Shown in pieces: positions 16,639-26,288 of a DNA stretch of 64,000 nt (position 1 is its first letter; each line of letters opens with the position of its first letter). A program made the position numbers and the translations under genes. Below the pieces are notes generated by a model. The model saw only the letters and a list, made by a program, of their open reading frames with translations, ran no database searches and was not told the origin of the DNA. The stretch is from an uncultured bacterium (GTDB lineage Bacteria; Cyanobacteriota; Vampirovibrionia; Gastranaerophilales; Gastranaerophilaceae): NCBI GenBank assembly GCA_949284415.1, contig CASDVM010000005.1, positions 84,098-148,097 of the forward strand, given 5' to 3'.

Positions 16639-16935
16639 ATGAAAAAATCTTTAATATTTTTATGTATATTAACTGTTGCCTTTATTGCATTTTTCGACGC
16701 AAAAGGCAGAATAGAAGAACTTGATGAGGTAGCCGCCAATACGCCCTCTCAGGTCGAGATGAAGCAGATGATCAATAAACCGCGCGAACAGATGAAAAAT
16801 CATATTCCGGATTTTAAAGAAACATCTCAGCCTGTTCAGAATAATTCTTTAGCTAATCCTCAAGATAAAAATTTGCAAAACAAATTTGAAAATGTAGAAA
16901 AGCGCAGAAGTACTATTCCTCGGCAGACAAACTAA
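16639..16935 (+). CDS. Small exported protein of unknown function
   Basis: 98 residues. A signal-peptide-like N-terminus (MKKSLIFLCILTVAFIAFF) is followed by a polar, Gln/Asn/Pro-rich chain with no Cys or catalytic motif. The start has GAAAGGG upstream. Its 3' end overlaps the convergent gene by 4 nt. Confidence 0.7.
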   Translation: MKKSLIFLCILTVAFIAFFDAKGRIEELDEVAANTPSQVEMKQMINKPREQMKNHIPDFKETSQPVQNNSLANPQDKNLQNKFENVEKRRSTIPRQTN

Positions 16936-17735
16936 ATTCCGTAAATCATATCGCCGGAATAAGGTATATCTTCATTTTTGTTTTCATCTTTACGGGTTTG
17001 CGGAAGCGTTCTTTCATATTTCAAAGCTCCTCCGTTTGTGTCTTCAACTTTGTTTTCAACAGGGCGTACAGCTTTCGGGAAAAAACGCAGCATAATATTT
17101 TGAGATGCGCTTGATGATACTATTGTTTTTGAGTAAAGTTTTATTTTTTCAAGTTCCGCGTTTGCCTGTGCATAGTTTTTTGCTGCAAATATATTGTCGT
17201 TTGCACCGAGTTTTGCGGAATAATTATTGCTCCACATTACAAGGTTGTTTACGGTATCAAGAAGAACTACAGATGTCTCAAGCCTGTACGGATAAGATAT
17301 ATCAAATGCTGATGAAATATTTAAGACTTCCCATATTCCGCGTTTTTTGGAATTTTTATTTGTTACGGCATAACTTGACACAATAAGAACGGATTTGCAG
17401 GAAAATGCACTGCCGGCTTTTTTTATTTCTTCATAGTCAAGTTTGTTCGTGTCTTTGTATTTTTCAAGCAAATCATTAACTGTTTTTTTCAGCTCCGGAG
17501 ATTTATTTAATTTAGCTCTGACTTCATACAGATCAGGAGATTTTATTTTACCGTTTGAACTGTTAAAATTTTTGATAATATCATTTGCAATAATCTCAGA
17601 TACTTCATCAAAGTTGTAATAATTTTCTTTTTGATTGAGTAAATCTGCAGGAAGTACAAGAACATCAAAAGTTATAGCCATAACAGGCGATATTAAAAGT
17701 ATAAATACTGCAAAAAGTTTTATTAAAATTTTCAT
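16932..17735 (-). CDS. Exported protein of unknown function
   Basis: 267 residues with a signal peptide (MKILIKLFAVFILLISPVMA). The mature part resembles a mixed alpha/beta periplasmic domain: VLVLPADLLNQKENYYNFDEV, SCKSVLIVSSYAV and LETSVVLLDTVNNLVMWSNN, followed by a polar tail. The alternating strand about 'values turned into a total for a set of names' is reminiscent of lipoprotein/TolB-like accessory proteins, but no family can be named. No ribosome site. TATAAT lies 6 nt upstream of ATG (17742-17747). Confidence 0.72.
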   Translation of the reverse strand: MKILIKLFAVFILLISPVMAITFDVLVLPADLLNQKENYYNFDEVSEIIANDIIKNFNSSNGKIKSPDLYEVRAKLNKSPELKKTVNDLLEKYKDTNKLDYEEIKKAGSAFSCKSVLIVSSYAVTNKNSKKRGIWEVLNISSAFDISYPYRLETSVVLLDTVNNLVMWSNNYSAKLGANDNIFAAKNYAQANAELEKIKLYSKTIVSSSASQNIMLRFFPKAVRPVENKVEDTNGGALKYERTLPQTRKDENKNEDIPYSGDMIYGI

Positions 17736-17741
17736 AACAAA

Positions 17742-17799
17742 ATTATATCACAATATCCTTTACATAAAGGATTATATTTTTTTTAATGTGATATAAAAT
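17742..17799. promoter_or_regulatory. Divergent -10 boxes, both 6 nt from a start codon
   Basis: On the minus strand TATAAT (17747-17742) is 6 nt from the ATG at 17735. On the plus strand TAAAAT (17794-17799) is 6 nt from the cdd ATG at 17806. Neither gene has a Shine-Dalgarno sequence. Confidence 0.55.
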
Positions 17800-17805
17800 T
17801 TTAAT

Positions 17806-18189
17806 ATGAAATACGAAGATATGTTAAAATTAGCGGAAGAAGTCTCGCATAATGCTTATGCTCCTTATTCCAAATTCCCTGTCGGCGCGTGCGTTCTTGC
17901 AGAAAGCGGGAAAGTTTATACAGGATGCAATTTTGAAAATTCAAGCTACGGTATGACAATATGTGCGGAAAGAAATGCTGTCGGAACAGCAATCGCAAAC
18001 GGTGAAGCGAAAATCAAAGCTGTTGCAATATTTTCGCCCAAGATGAAAAATTGTATGCCATGCGGAGCCTGCAGACAAGTTTTGAGCGAATTTCAAACTG
18101 CCGAGGGGCTTGATGTTATTCTGCAGGAAGAAAACGGGATTAAGGTTATGCCTTTAAAGGTTCTTCTGCCGGATTGTTTTGAATTATAA
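17806..18189 (+). CDS. cdd: Cytidine deaminase
   Basis: 127 residues, the length of the small tetrameric class. AYAPYSKFPVGACVL binds the nucleoside; GCNFENSSYGMTICAERNA holds the first zinc Cys and the catalytic Glu; MPCGACRQVLSEF has the other two zinc Cys. It deaminates cytidine and deoxycytidine to uridine in pyrimidine salvage. No ribosome site; a -10 box ends 6 nt upstream. Confidence 0.95.
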   Translation: MKYEDMLKLAEEVSHNAYAPYSKFPVGACVLAESGKVYTGCNFENSSYGMTICAERNAVGTAIANGEAKIKAVAIFSPKMKNCMPCGACRQVLSEFQTAEGLDVILQEENGIKVMPLKVLLPDCFEL

Positions 18190-18191
18190 AT

Positions 18192-18422
18192 ATGTATATA
18201 TTTGAGCTTATAACCCGATACATCATGGGCAAAAAATACAAACGGAAAATTGATTTTGATCCGTTTGCGCATGATGATATTGAAAATTTGGAAGAATGCG
18301 AACATATTTTTCTGCCCGTTGACAGTACAGGGGATATTCTGGCATGTTCAAAATGCGGGCTTGTTGTGAATAAAGAAGATTTAAAAGACATAAACATTTT
18401 TAAACGTCCGCCTAAATTATGA
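18192..18422 (+). CDS. Small protein with a CxxC motif
   Basis: 76 residues in this reading, starting 3 nt after cdd. A start at 18225 (MGKKYKRKIDFDPFAHDD) is also possible and removes an odd hydrophobic beginning. The core has CEHIFLPVDSTGDILACSKCGLVV, Cys residues suited to a zinc ribbon. Probably in the cdd transcript. Function unknown. Confidence 0.65.
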   Translation: MYIFELITRYIMGKKYKRKIDFDPFAHDDIENLEECEHIFLPVDSTGDILACSKCGLVVNKEDLKDINIFKRPPKL

Positions 18423-18434
18423 GCATTAATATCT

Positions 18435-19685
18435 TTACTTATTACTCAGCATCATTTTGGAGAGAATATTTTTTGCTGCCTGTAATTGTGCATCGTTGTT
18501 AGTTTTTACGTCTTTCAGGCTGAATTCTACTTTTATGTCGGGATTTATGCCCTTTTCATTTATGTCTGTGCCTTTGGGGGTTAAATATTTTGCAACTGTC
18601 AGATTAAGACCCGTTTCGTTCGGCATCGGAATAATTTTTTGAACCATACCCTTACCGTAGGTTTTTGTTCCTAAAAGTTTTGCCTTATTGTAATCTTTCA
18701 GTGCGCCTGAAAGAATTTCGCTTGCACTTGCGGAATTGCCGTCAACAAGAACAATTGTAGGTTTTTTTATGCCGAATTCGGTATCCTGAGCGTCAATATT
18801 GTATTTGTAGCCGTTTCTTCCGACTATACTCACTATGTTGCTGCCTTCAGGAAGAAATAAATTGGCGACAAATACGGCGTTAGGTAAAAGTCCGCCTGTA
18901 TTTCCCCGAAGATCAAGTATTAAGCCTTTTGTATCTTTTGTTTTTTCAAGCGCTTCCAAAAATTCATTCGGCGTTGTTGAGCCTATAAAACTTGTAATTT
19001 GTATATAGCCGATGTTTTTATCCACAACAGCGCTTTTTACTGTTTTAATTTTGATTTCTTTGCGCATAACTCTTTTAATCAGTTTATCTTTATTGCGCAT
19101 AATTGTGATATTTACAAAGCTGTTTTCAGGCCCTCTGACAAGATTTGCAACTTCAGAGAGCGCAAGGCCGTTCACTTCTTTCCCGTCAATTGCAAGTATA
19201 ATATCATCGGGAAGAAGATTTGCAAACTGAGCGGGAGTTCCTTCCATTACATTTACAATATGGATTTTCCCTGCAATTGAAGTGATATTTACACCGATAC
19301 CCGTAATTTTTGAATTTATAGAATTATTCTGTTCTGAGTATTCCGATTTTGACATATATCGTGAATACGGGTCATTAAGGCTTGCAAGCATTGTGTCTAT
19401 TGCAACTTTTGCATCGTCATCGCTTTTGATTTTGCCGTGATAGTGTTCTTTCCAGCGACCCCAGGCCTGATTGTTCAATTCTGCATCATAGTAATTGTCC
19501 CTGATAATTTTCCATGAACTGTCAAAAAGTTTTTGCGAAGAAATATGATCATGGTCAACCATCTCAGGCATTTCAGAAATTTCAACATTTTTTTTGCCCA
19601 TAAAAACCGCATTAAGGGCAAAAAGTCCAACGATTAATACTATTAAAATTACTGCCTGTCTTCTCTTCATACGAATATTTAACAT
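18435..19685 (-). CDS. Carboxy-terminal processing protease, S41 family
   Basis: About 416 residues. An N-terminal membrane anchor (AVILIVLIVGLFALNAVFMG) precedes a PDZ domain with GIGVNITSIAGKIHIVNVMEGTPA and DIILAIDGKEV. The S41 core has GLILDLRGNTGGLLPNAV, VDGNSASASEIL with the catalytic Ser, and GTKTYGKGMVQ with the catalytic Lys. It cleaves C-termini of envelope proteins. The ATG at 19685 is preferred to the upstream TTG; ATG 19667-19670 is another option. Confidence 0.93.
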   Translation of the reverse strand: MLNIRMKRRQAVILIVLIVGLFALNAVFMGKKNVEISEMPEMVDHDHISSQKLFDSSWKIIRDNYYDAELNNQAWGRWKEHYHGKIKSDDDAKVAIDTMLASLNDPYSRYMSKSEYSEQNNSINSKITGIGVNITSIAGKIHIVNVMEGTPAQFANLLPDDIILAIDGKEVNGLALSEVANLVRGPENSFVNITIMRNKDKLIKRVMRKEIKIKTVKSAVVDKNIGYIQITSFIGSTTPNEFLEALEKTKDTKGLILDLRGNTGGLLPNAVFVANLFLPEGSNIVSIVGRNGYKYNIDAQDTEFGIKKPTIVLVDGNSASASEILSGALKDYNKAKLLGTKTYGKGMVQKIIPMPNETGLNLTVAKYLTPKGTDINEKGINPDIKVEFSLKDVKTNNDAQLQAAKNILSKMMLSNK

Positions 19686-19766
19686 CAATAATTTTTTTTA
19701 ATCAATATACTTTTTAAGTAGTATAAAAGATTAGTATAATGTTTGCGCAGGTCTATATTTAGAGAT

Positions 19767-20456
19767 TTACAGATCCTCAAATCCGGGTGAAGTTGAAGGA
19801 AGGTTTTTGTAGCCTTCATTGGACATTACGGTTTTCTTTATGTATTTGTTTGAATAGCCTCCGCGTTCAAACAGTTTTTTTAAGGTATTTTCTCGCACGA
19901 CAAGCGGGTGAAGTTCGTCATTGCTTTCAGGATAAAGCTTTGATATTTCGTACCAGACAGAAGCTTCCATTGTCCATGCATACGTTTCTTCCGCAAGCGA
20001 ATTAAATTCGTCCTGATGCAGTGCTTCGTGCGATAAAAGGGCAGCAAGCGCACCGGGGGGAGCATCTTTATGGCGCGGATTTATAAATATAAAAAGTTGT
20101 TTATTTTTTTTCCAGCCTAGAGCATCAAATTTTGCATAATCAGGGTTGATTGTCCCGAGATCTCTGAATTCGATTTTTACGGGACGGCCTGACAGATTGT
20201 TGCCAAGTATTGCGTTTCTTGAAAATTCTCCGTTTGTGCCTTTCAGCATATCAAGTGCAACATAAAATATTTCATCTTTCCCGACAGATTTGTACATTGG
20301 TTTAATTTCTTTTATATACTCGCTTGTGTATTTAGCCGGGTATGTTTTAGGAAGTTCAATAAGTTCTTCACTTTTTTTTGCAGAAAATGCAGGAAGTTGA
20401 AATGCCAGAGTTATTGCTGTAATAAATAAAATTTTTCTAAATTGTTTGCTATCCAC
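19767..20456 (-). CDS. Exported HExxH putative metalloprotease
   Basis: The start chosen is GTG at 20456, 5 nt after AGGAGAAG; the frame is open a further 9 codons upstream. A signal peptide (FRKILFITAITLAFQLPAFSA) leads to a domain with GALAALLSHEALHQDEFNS, containing His-Glu-x-x-His, followed by EETYAW whose Glu could be the third metal ligand. This fits a small zinc metallopeptidase of the periplasm or envelope. Substrate unknown, and no better-known family is evident. Confidence 0.75.
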   Translation of the reverse strand: MDSKQFRKILFITAITLAFQLPAFSAKKSEELIELPKTYPAKYTSEYIKEIKPMYKSVGKDEIFYVALDMLKGTNGEFSRNAILGNNLSGRPVKIEFRDLGTINPDYAKFDALGWKKNKQLFIFINPRHKDAPPGALAALLSHEALHQDEFNSLAEETYAWTMEASVWYEISKLYPESNDELHPLVVRENTLKKLFERGGYSNKYIKKTVMSNEGYKNLPSTSPGFEDL

Positions 20457-20533
20457 TAATCTTCTCCTATAATTCCAATTCAAAACTACAAATGTAGCAG
20501 ATACTTAATATTATAATTATATAAATTCAGAGG

Positions 20534-22105
20534 TCAAATTTTTCTGTTAAGCGAAGCAAGTTCTTTATACATTATTCTGTATTCCAGATTTTGTGATATG
20601 CTTTCGGCTTCTTTAATGTATTCAAGAGCGGTTTTGTAATCCTCTTTTTCTTTATATATTTTGCTCATTTGCGCGTAATATCCGGCATTATTTGCGTCAT
20701 ACATAATTGCGCGTTTCATACATTCTATTGCTTCATCGAAATCTTTTTGGGCAAATCTTACAAGTGCCAGATAATAATAACCGGGCGCGAAGTTCATATC
20801 AATAGCAATTGCTTCCTGTGCAAAAGTTTTAGCCTTTTCATAATCCTGCATTTCAAATGCTGTTCGGGCGCCTGTTTCGTATGCTGTTATATAGTTTTCG
20901 TTTTCTTTTAGTATTTCATCTACAATTGCCAGCGCTTTTTCGTATTTTTTTTCGGCAGTATATATTTGTGCAAGTTCGCATTTGCAGTTTAAACTTTGCG
21001 GGTTCTGCGAAATTACTTTTAAGATTGTATTTTCAGCTTTTTCAAAGAGTGAAAGTTCTTTATAAACTTTTGAAAGAGCCGTAAGTGTAAAATTGTCGTC
21101 TTTTGATGTTTTCAAGTTTGTTTCCAGTTCAGATTGAGCGCCCAGAAAATCTTTTTTTTCATATTTTAAAAGTGCATTGAGAACGTGCGCCGGACTATAA
21201 TCCGGTGTGTGTTCAAGAATGTAATCAATTTCTTTTTGAGCTTTTTCAAAATCTTTTTGTTCATAATACAGATAAGCCAGAGAATATCTGTAACCTGATA
21301 TATCGGGCGCCATGCGGACAGCCTGAAGATAAGACCGGACAGCTTCTTTGTACCAGCCGTTATAAAAATATGCGTTGCCGAGATTATAAAAATATCTGTG
21401 ATTTTTTTTGTCGATTGATGATGCTTTAGAAAAATATTTTATTGCATCAATAAATTTCATATCTTCGAGAGCAAAAACCCCCAGATAGTTTAGAATTTCG
21501 GGATTTTCAGATGTTTTGGAAAAAGTATTAAAAATATTTTTTGATTTTTCAAAATCGTTTTTTTCAAAATATATTTTTCCAAGCAGTACAAGTGCGTCTT
21601 CATTTTCAGGATTAATTTTTAAAACCTGTTCAAGTCTTGTTTTTGCATCTTCAACTTTTCCGTTATCATAGAATGCTTTTGCAATATGATATATAACGCT
21701 GTCATTGTCAGGAATTTCATTTTCGAGTTCTTTTATTTTGTTTAATTCGCATGAGCTTGATAACGAATCTGTTAATTTAATAAGATTTTCCGGAGTTTTT
21801 TCAAGCTCGTAAATTGTCTGCGCTGTTTTTACCGCATTTTCTTTTTCAGCAGAGCAGTTATAAATTTTTTGCATAAGCTTAAGTGCTTCAATATGCTGAG
21901 GCTTGCTTTTAAGAACTTTATCAAGATACTGCGCAGATCGCTGGAAATTGTTAAGCAGAAAATATAGTTCTCCGAGCTGAAACAGAATTTCAATATTATC
22001 GCTTTCAAGCTCGAGAGCTTTATAAAGCATTTCTATTGCCTGTTTGTAACACCCCTGCGACTTTAAATCAAATGCCTGTTTTATGTATTCTAAAGTTTCC
22101 TGCAT
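20534..22105 (-). CDS. TPR-repeat protein
   Basis: 523 residues made almost entirely of tetratricopeptide repeats (about 13-14 units of 34 residues), e.g. AIEMLYKALELESDNIEILF, YFYNLGNAYFYNGWYKEAV and AGYYAQMSKIYKEKEDYKTA. It has no signal peptide or catalytic motif, so it is a scaffold of unknown partner. CGGAG precedes ATG. It lies 10 nt after an FtsB-like gene, in the same orientation, which hints at an envelope or division role. Confidence 0.88.
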   Translation of the reverse strand: MQETLEYIKQAFDLKSQGCYKQAIEMLYKALELESDNIEILFQLGELYFLLNNFQRSAQYLDKVLKSKPQHIEALKLMQKIYNCSAEKENAVKTAQTIYELEKTPENLIKLTDSLSSSCELNKIKELENEIPDNDSVIYHIAKAFYDNGKVEDAKTRLEQVLKINPENEDALVLLGKIYFEKNDFEKSKNIFNTFSKTSENPEILNYLGVFALEDMKFIDAIKYFSKASSIDKKNHRYFYNLGNAYFYNGWYKEAVRSYLQAVRMAPDISGYRYSLAYLYYEQKDFEKAQKEIDYILEHTPDYSPAHVLNALLKYEKKDFLGAQSELETNLKTSKDDNFTLTALSKVYKELSLFEKAENTILKVISQNPQSLNCKCELAQIYTAEKKYEKALAIVDEILKENENYITAYETGARTAFEMQDYEKAKTFAQEAIAIDMNFAPGYYYLALVRFAQKDFDEAIECMKRAIMYDANNAGYYAQMSKIYKEKEDYKTALEYIKEAESISQNLEYRIMYKELASLNRKI

Positions 22106-22115
22106 TTATACTCCG

Positions 22116-22514
22116 TTATTTTTTCTTATGATTTTTTTTGTGTTTGTTCTTCTTATTTTTTGTATTTTGTTTCTGGTTATTGTTAATAAGAATTAAAACT
22201 TCATCTTCTCCTGCCATTTTCAGGTTGTTTCTTGCAATGCCTTCGAGGCTTGATGTTGATGAGAACAATTTTATATCCTGTTTCAGTTCTTGATTTTGAT
22301 TTTCTGCTTCATCACGAATTTTTGAAAGAGTTGAGATTTTGGCTCTGTAAGATATTGTTTTGGAAATATTCAATATGGCTCCGAAGCCTATCTGGATAAG
22401 GCAGAATAAAAGAACAAGCGTTAAAAATGAATAATAAAAGCCTGTTTTGTTTTTCGATTTTCTCTGCGAAGTAATTTTGATTTCTTCCTGTCCTTGTTCT
22501 GTGTTATCAGCCAT
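22116..22514 (-). CDS. FtsB/DivIC-like septum protein
   Basis: 132 residues. Basic cytoplasmic start, one transmembrane helix (YYSFLTLVLLFCLIQIGFGA), a coiled coil (ISTLSKIRDEAENQNQELKQ) and the short conserved element LEGIARNNLKMAGEDEVLIL, which is the FtsB/DivIC signature (…IE..AR..L.M…GE…). It ends in a Lys/Asn-rich tail. The family links FtsL and FtsQ in the divisome. Ribosome site GAGG. Confidence 0.82.
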   Translation of the reverse strand: MADNTEQGQEEIKITSQRKSKNKTGFYYSFLTLVLLFCLIQIGFGAILNISKTISYRAKISTLSKIRDEAENQNQELKQDIKLFSSTSSLEGIARNNLKMAGEDEVLILINNNQKQNTKNKKNKHKKNHKKK

Positions 22515-22575
22515 AAAACCTCACAACTGAATTATAAACAAAATAAACTCTTAAAACAACTAAATTAGAATAACT

Positions 22576-23460
22576 TTACAATTTGAATTTCGCGGAAAAG
22601 TTAAATTGTGTTTTATTTTCTCCTGTGTCTGCAAAATATGTTTGTTTTGCGCCTGCCTCCAGCAGCATTCTGTCTTTGTCTTTTTTTCCGAGCGGATTAA
22701 GTGAAAAAATTAATTCGGAAGATCTTCTGTTTCTGGTAACATCTGCGCTCAAATTGGTTTTTAACGAAAAATAACTGTTGAGTTTTAATTCGGGAGTTAC
22801 TGAGATTGTATTGTAATCCTGTGCATAAGTAGTATTTAAAGATTTTTTTACCGATGAACTCAGGGCAAATTTACTTTTTTCATATTTTGTGAACAAGCCT
22901 GCTTCAGATTCAAGCATTGCAATATTGTCTATTTCGTTGTTATAAAGCGCACCGAATGTAAAATCTCCTTTTGTTTCCGAAGAGCGTATATTATTCGGTT
23001 TTATTTGATATTCGCTGTTTTTATATTGTGAGAGAGCTTTTACAGGTTTAACAGCTGATGACAGATCAAGCCCCTGCGAAGCAGAAATTTTTTGCGGTTG
23101 TTTTAAGTTAAGGACAAAATTGTTGTCTTCATCTTTCAGATATATTGCATTTGAATCTTCAATATACTGTGCATAGCCTTTTAATACTGTTGCGCCGAGT
23201 GTTACGTCATCTTCGAGGCCTTCGGGGATAAGTGTTATGGGGGCGTCTTCAGAGTCTTCTTGTGAACTTTCAATATACTTAACTTCTTCTTGTTTTTCTG
23301 TGGTGTCAGTTTTTTTGTCAGTGTCATCAGGTATCGAATAAATAAAAATATTCGGCAGGGGATTTTCAACTCCTGTGGCGGGAACCATTTTTTTGTTGAG
23401 TGAATATCCCGGAGATTGCATAAATATTATTGCCAGCACTAATAACACTAATCTCTTCAT
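22576..23460 (-). CDS. Exported outer-membrane-like protein
   Basis: 294 residues. Signal peptide (MKRLVLLVLAIIFMQSPGYS), an acidic Thr/Glu-rich region, then a C-terminal half of alternating polar/hydrophobic strands (FALSSSVKKSLNTTYAQDYN, YFSLKTNLSADVTRN) ending in an amphipathic FNFSAKFKL, as in beta-barrel termini. Family not recognised. No ribosome site; TTGACT-17-TAAAAT lies 6 nt before ATG. Confidence 0.75.
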   Translation of the reverse strand: MKRLVLLVLAIIFMQSPGYSLNKKMVPATGVENPLPNIFIYSIPDDTDKKTDTTEKQEEVKYIESSQEDSEDAPITLIPEGLEDDVTLGATVLKGYAQYIEDSNAIYLKDEDNNFVLNLKQPQKISASQGLDLSSAVKPVKALSQYKNSEYQIKPNNIRSSETKGDFTFGALYNNEIDNIAMLESEAGLFTKYEKSKFALSSSVKKSLNTTYAQDYNTISVTPELKLNSYFSLKTNLSADVTRNRRSSELIFSLNPLGKKDKDRMLLEAGAKQTYFADTGENKTQFNFSAKFKL

Positions 23461-23466
23461 ATAAAT

Positions 23467-23495
23467 ATTTTAGAAACTAAACGTGATATAGTCAA
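23467..23495 (-). promoter_or_regulatory. Promoter of the outer-membrane-like gene, leaderless arrangement
   Basis: On the minus strand TTGACT (23495-23490), 17-nt spacer, TAAAAT (23472-23467), then 6 nt to ATG at 23460. Confidence 0.65.
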
Positions 23496-23505
23496 ATTAT
23501 AAAGT

Positions 23506-23655
23506 TTATTTGTTATTATTTTCTTCTTCAAGGTTGTCAAGTGCATATTCACAGCACTGGCGCACCAGACTGTTAAGAGAAACGCCTTTATTTTGTGCAA
23601 TGGTGTATAATTTTTCAACCAATGGTACGGGAAGTCTGAAAGTTTTATTAGTCAT
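23506..23655 (-). CDS. Small ribbon-helix-helix-like protein
   Basis: 49 residues from ATG at 23655, preceded by GAAGAA. The sequence TNKTFRLPVPLVEKLYTIAQ, then NKGVSLNSLVRQCCEYALDN, reads as beta strand-helix-turn-helix, as in Arc/CopG-type DNA-binding proteins and antitoxins. The frame is open upstream to 23754, but that stretch shows no coding character. No toxin partner is adjacent. Confidence 0.7.
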   Translation of the reverse strand: MTNKTFRLPVPLVEKLYTIAQNKGVSLNSLVRQCCEYALDNLEEENNNK

Positions 23656-23849
23656 TTCTTCTTTTTCTACTTTAAACATATAAACAATATACATTATTTT
23701 ACACCTGTTTTTATACAACAAATTTTTATATAACTTTACAAGTGTATTTTGCACTTGAAAAACAAGTGTAAATATTGTATAATTGAAATGAGATTAGTTA
23801 TAGTTTACTGCGGAGAAGTATTACATCACATATAAGAAAGGGCTTGAAT

Positions 23850-24554
23850 ATGAAAAAAACTGCATTCACTCTTGCGGAAGTATTAATTACTCTTGGTATA
23901 ATCGGTGTAGTAGCAGCCTTAACAATGCCGGCATTAGTTTCAAATCATCGTAAAAAAGTTGTGGAAACACGACTTGCAAAATTTTACAGTACAATGAATC
24001 AGGCAATAAAAATGGCTGAGGCTGATTATGGAGATCTTTCTAACTGGGATATTCTCCAATCAGGTTTCAATGAAGATGCTGACGGCAATCAGACAACACC
24101 AAAATCTCTGGAATGGTTTAATAAATATTTAAAGCCTTATCTTAAGTTGACAAAATCAGAATTTGACGGTAATTCTAACGGTAAAATGCTTGCATATTTC
24201 CCTGACGGAAGTCTTGCATTAATCAGCAGTGCCAGCATAATATTTTATCCGCAGGCAAAGGATTATACAAATGTTGAAAAAGAAGAAGGCGGTTTTCATA
24301 GAAAACAGGAAATCTGCGGAACTAAATATTTTACATTCATGTTCTCTCCCTGGAATAAAGACAGTGCATACAAATATCACTATAATAAAGGAGTAGAACC
24401 ATATATGTATAATTGGGACGGTACTGAAGCAATGTTGAGAAATGACAGCTCTATCGGGTGTAAAAAAGATGTCAGCAACGAAAGAGCATACTGTACCGCG
24501 TTGATTCAAATGAACGGCTGGAAAATTCCGAAAGATTATCCGCTTAGATTTTAG
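23850..24554 (+). CDS. Type IV pilin-like protein
   Basis: 234 residues from ATG 23850 (GAAAGGG upstream; a TTG two codons earlier is less likely). Leader MKKTA before FTLAEVLITLGIIGVVAALT, with Ala at the cleavage position and Glu5. C-terminus CTALIQMNGWKIPKDYPLRF carries the shared GW-x-I-x-x-DYP signature. Unlike several copies, it has no homopolymer tract. A closely related one is at 63239. Exported and peptidase-processed by inference. Confidence 0.85.
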   Translation: MKKTAFTLAEVLITLGIIGVVAALTMPALVSNHRKKVVETRLAKFYSTMNQAIKMAEADYGDLSNWDILQSGFNEDADGNQTTPKSLEWFNKYLKPYLKLTKSEFDGNSNGKMLAYFPDGSLALISSASIIFYPQAKDYTNVEKEEGGFHRKQEICGTKYFTFMFSPWNKDSAYKYHYNKGVEPYMYNWDGTEAMLRNDSSIGCKKDVSNERAYCTALIQMNGWKIPKDYPLRF

Positions 24555-24644
24555 TATTAATAAATTGAAATAAATCTTGATATCATATTTTGCCCGTGAT
24601 ATTCTATTAAGGCGAAATTATAAATAGAAACGAGGGAAAATTTT

Positions 24645-26114
24645 ATGTCAGATGTTAGAGTCAGAATTGCTCCGTCTCCGAGCGGAAATTTACACATAGG
24701 TACTGCAAGAACAGCGTTATTTAACTATTTGTTTGCTAAAAAAAATAACGGGAAATTTGTTTTAAGAATAGAAGATACGGATGCCGAACGTACAAGTCAG
24801 GCGTATATTGATAATATTTTTGACAGCTTGAAAGCGTTAGGATTAAACTGGGATGAAGGTCCTGATGTCGGCGGTCCGTACGGACCTTATACACAGTCTG
24901 AAAGATTTGATATTTATCCTAAATATGCTCAAATTCTTTTGGATAAAGGTTTTGCATACGAATGCTTCTGTACGCCCGAGGAATTAGAAGCAGAGAAAAA
25001 GCAGGCTGCCGAAAATAAAAAACCTTATGTTTATACAAAAAAATGCCTGAATTTAACGGATGAAGAAAAAGCTAAACTCAAAGCGGAAGGTAGAAAACCC
25101 GCAATCAGATTTAATATTGAAAAAGCGCAGAAAGCTTTTCATGATTCCTCAATTTTAAAATTTGATGATATGGTAAAAGGCGAACTTCATGTTGATACAA
25201 ATCTTCTCGGTGATTTCGTAATTATGAAATCTAACGGTACTCCGACTTACAATTTTGCGGTTGTAATTGATGATATGCTGATGAAAATTTCGCATGTTAT
25301 AAGAGGAGAAGATCATATTTCAAATACTTTCAAACAAATCCTGATATTTGAAGCTTTAGGTGCTGAAGTCCCGAAATTCGGACATCTCGGTATGATTCTT
25401 GCTCCTGACAGAAGCAAGCTTTCAAAACGCCACGGTGCAACTGCTGTTTCTGAATTTGTTGAAAAAGGTTATTTGACGGATGCTTTGATTAACTTTGTTG
25501 CACTTCTGGGGTGGTCGCCGTCTGACGGTCAGGAAATTAAAACGGTTGATGAGATTGCAAAAGATTTCAGAATTAATGAAATATCTTCTTCAAACTCGAT
25601 TTTTGAATACGACAAATTAAACTGGATGAACAGCCATTATATTAAAATGCTTTCTATTCCTGAATTGAAAGAGAGATTGAAACCGTATTTGACAAAATAC
25701 AATCTCAATGAATTAACGGACGCTCAATATACACGTATGGTTGAGATAACTTATGAACCGTTAACACTCTTGTCTGATATTACGGATGCTGTTCCTTATT
25801 TCTTCGGCGAAGATGTTGAAATCGATGACAAAGCAAGAGAAACTCTTGATACGGAAGTCTCGCAGGATGTTTTGAAAACATTTACGGAACAGGCAAAGGA
25901 TTGGGAATGGACAGAGGAAAATCTTCATGAAAAACTGGAAGCTTTTAGAGCGTACTACAAAGAAAAAGGTGTTAAACCTAAAATTACAATGTGGGCTGTC
26001 AGAGCTGCCGTAACAGGAAGAATTTGCGGTGCTGATATGACAGCAATCCTTGCAATTATAGGTAAAGAAAAAACTTTCCACAGGGTAAAAGCTGCTATGA
26101 AGCAGGCTGTTTAG
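24645..26114 (+). CDS. gltX: Glutamyl-tRNA synthetase
   Basis: 489 residues. Class I HIGH motif RIAPSPSGNLHIGTARTALF at the N-terminus; KMSKS-like SKLSKRHGATAVSEF; between them YECFCTPEELEAE, YNFAVVIDDMLMKISHVIRG. The C-terminal anticodon-binding domain is normal length. GAGGGAAAA precedes ATG. With GatB present elsewhere in this window, the enzyme probably also charges tRNA-Gln with Glu (non-discriminating), an inference. Confidence 0.97.
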   Translation: MSDVRVRIAPSPSGNLHIGTARTALFNYLFAKKNNGKFVLRIEDTDAERTSQAYIDNIFDSLKALGLNWDEGPDVGGPYGPYTQSERFDIYPKYAQILLDKGFAYECFCTPEELEAEKKQAAENKKPYVYTKKCLNLTDEEKAKLKAEGRKPAIRFNIEKAQKAFHDSSILKFDDMVKGELHVDTNLLGDFVIMKSNGTPTYNFAVVIDDMLMKISHVIRGEDHISNTFKQILIFEALGAEVPKFGHLGMILAPDRSKLSKRHGATAVSEFVEKGYLTDALINFVALLGWSPSDGQEIKTVDEIAKDFRINEISSSNSIFEYDKLNWMNSHYIKMLSIPELKERLKPYLTKYNLNELTDAQYTRMVEITYEPLTLLSDITDAVPYFFGEDVEIDDKARETLDTEVSQDVLKTFTEQAKDWEWTEENLHEKLEAFRAYYKEKGVKPKITMWAVRAAVTGRICGADMTAILAIIGKEKTFHRVKAAMKQAV

Positions 26115-26151
26115 TAAAATTTCGGGATAAATTTATAATTTTATAATTTTA

Positions 26152-26187
26152 AAATAAGTCCGGTTAAAAGTCGGACTTATTTTTATT
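26152..26187 (+). terminator. Terminator after gltX
   Basis: AATAAGTCCG and CGGACTTATT form a 10-bp stem with a GTTAAAAGT loop, then T-rich sequence. Confidence 0.85.
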
Positions 26188-26288
26188 TTGTAACAAATTG
26201 TTATAAATGTTTTCTATAATTAAAGTTTTACATTATACCTGTCGTCATGTGTAATATGTATTGCTAATGAGTTTATTGGGGATTATAT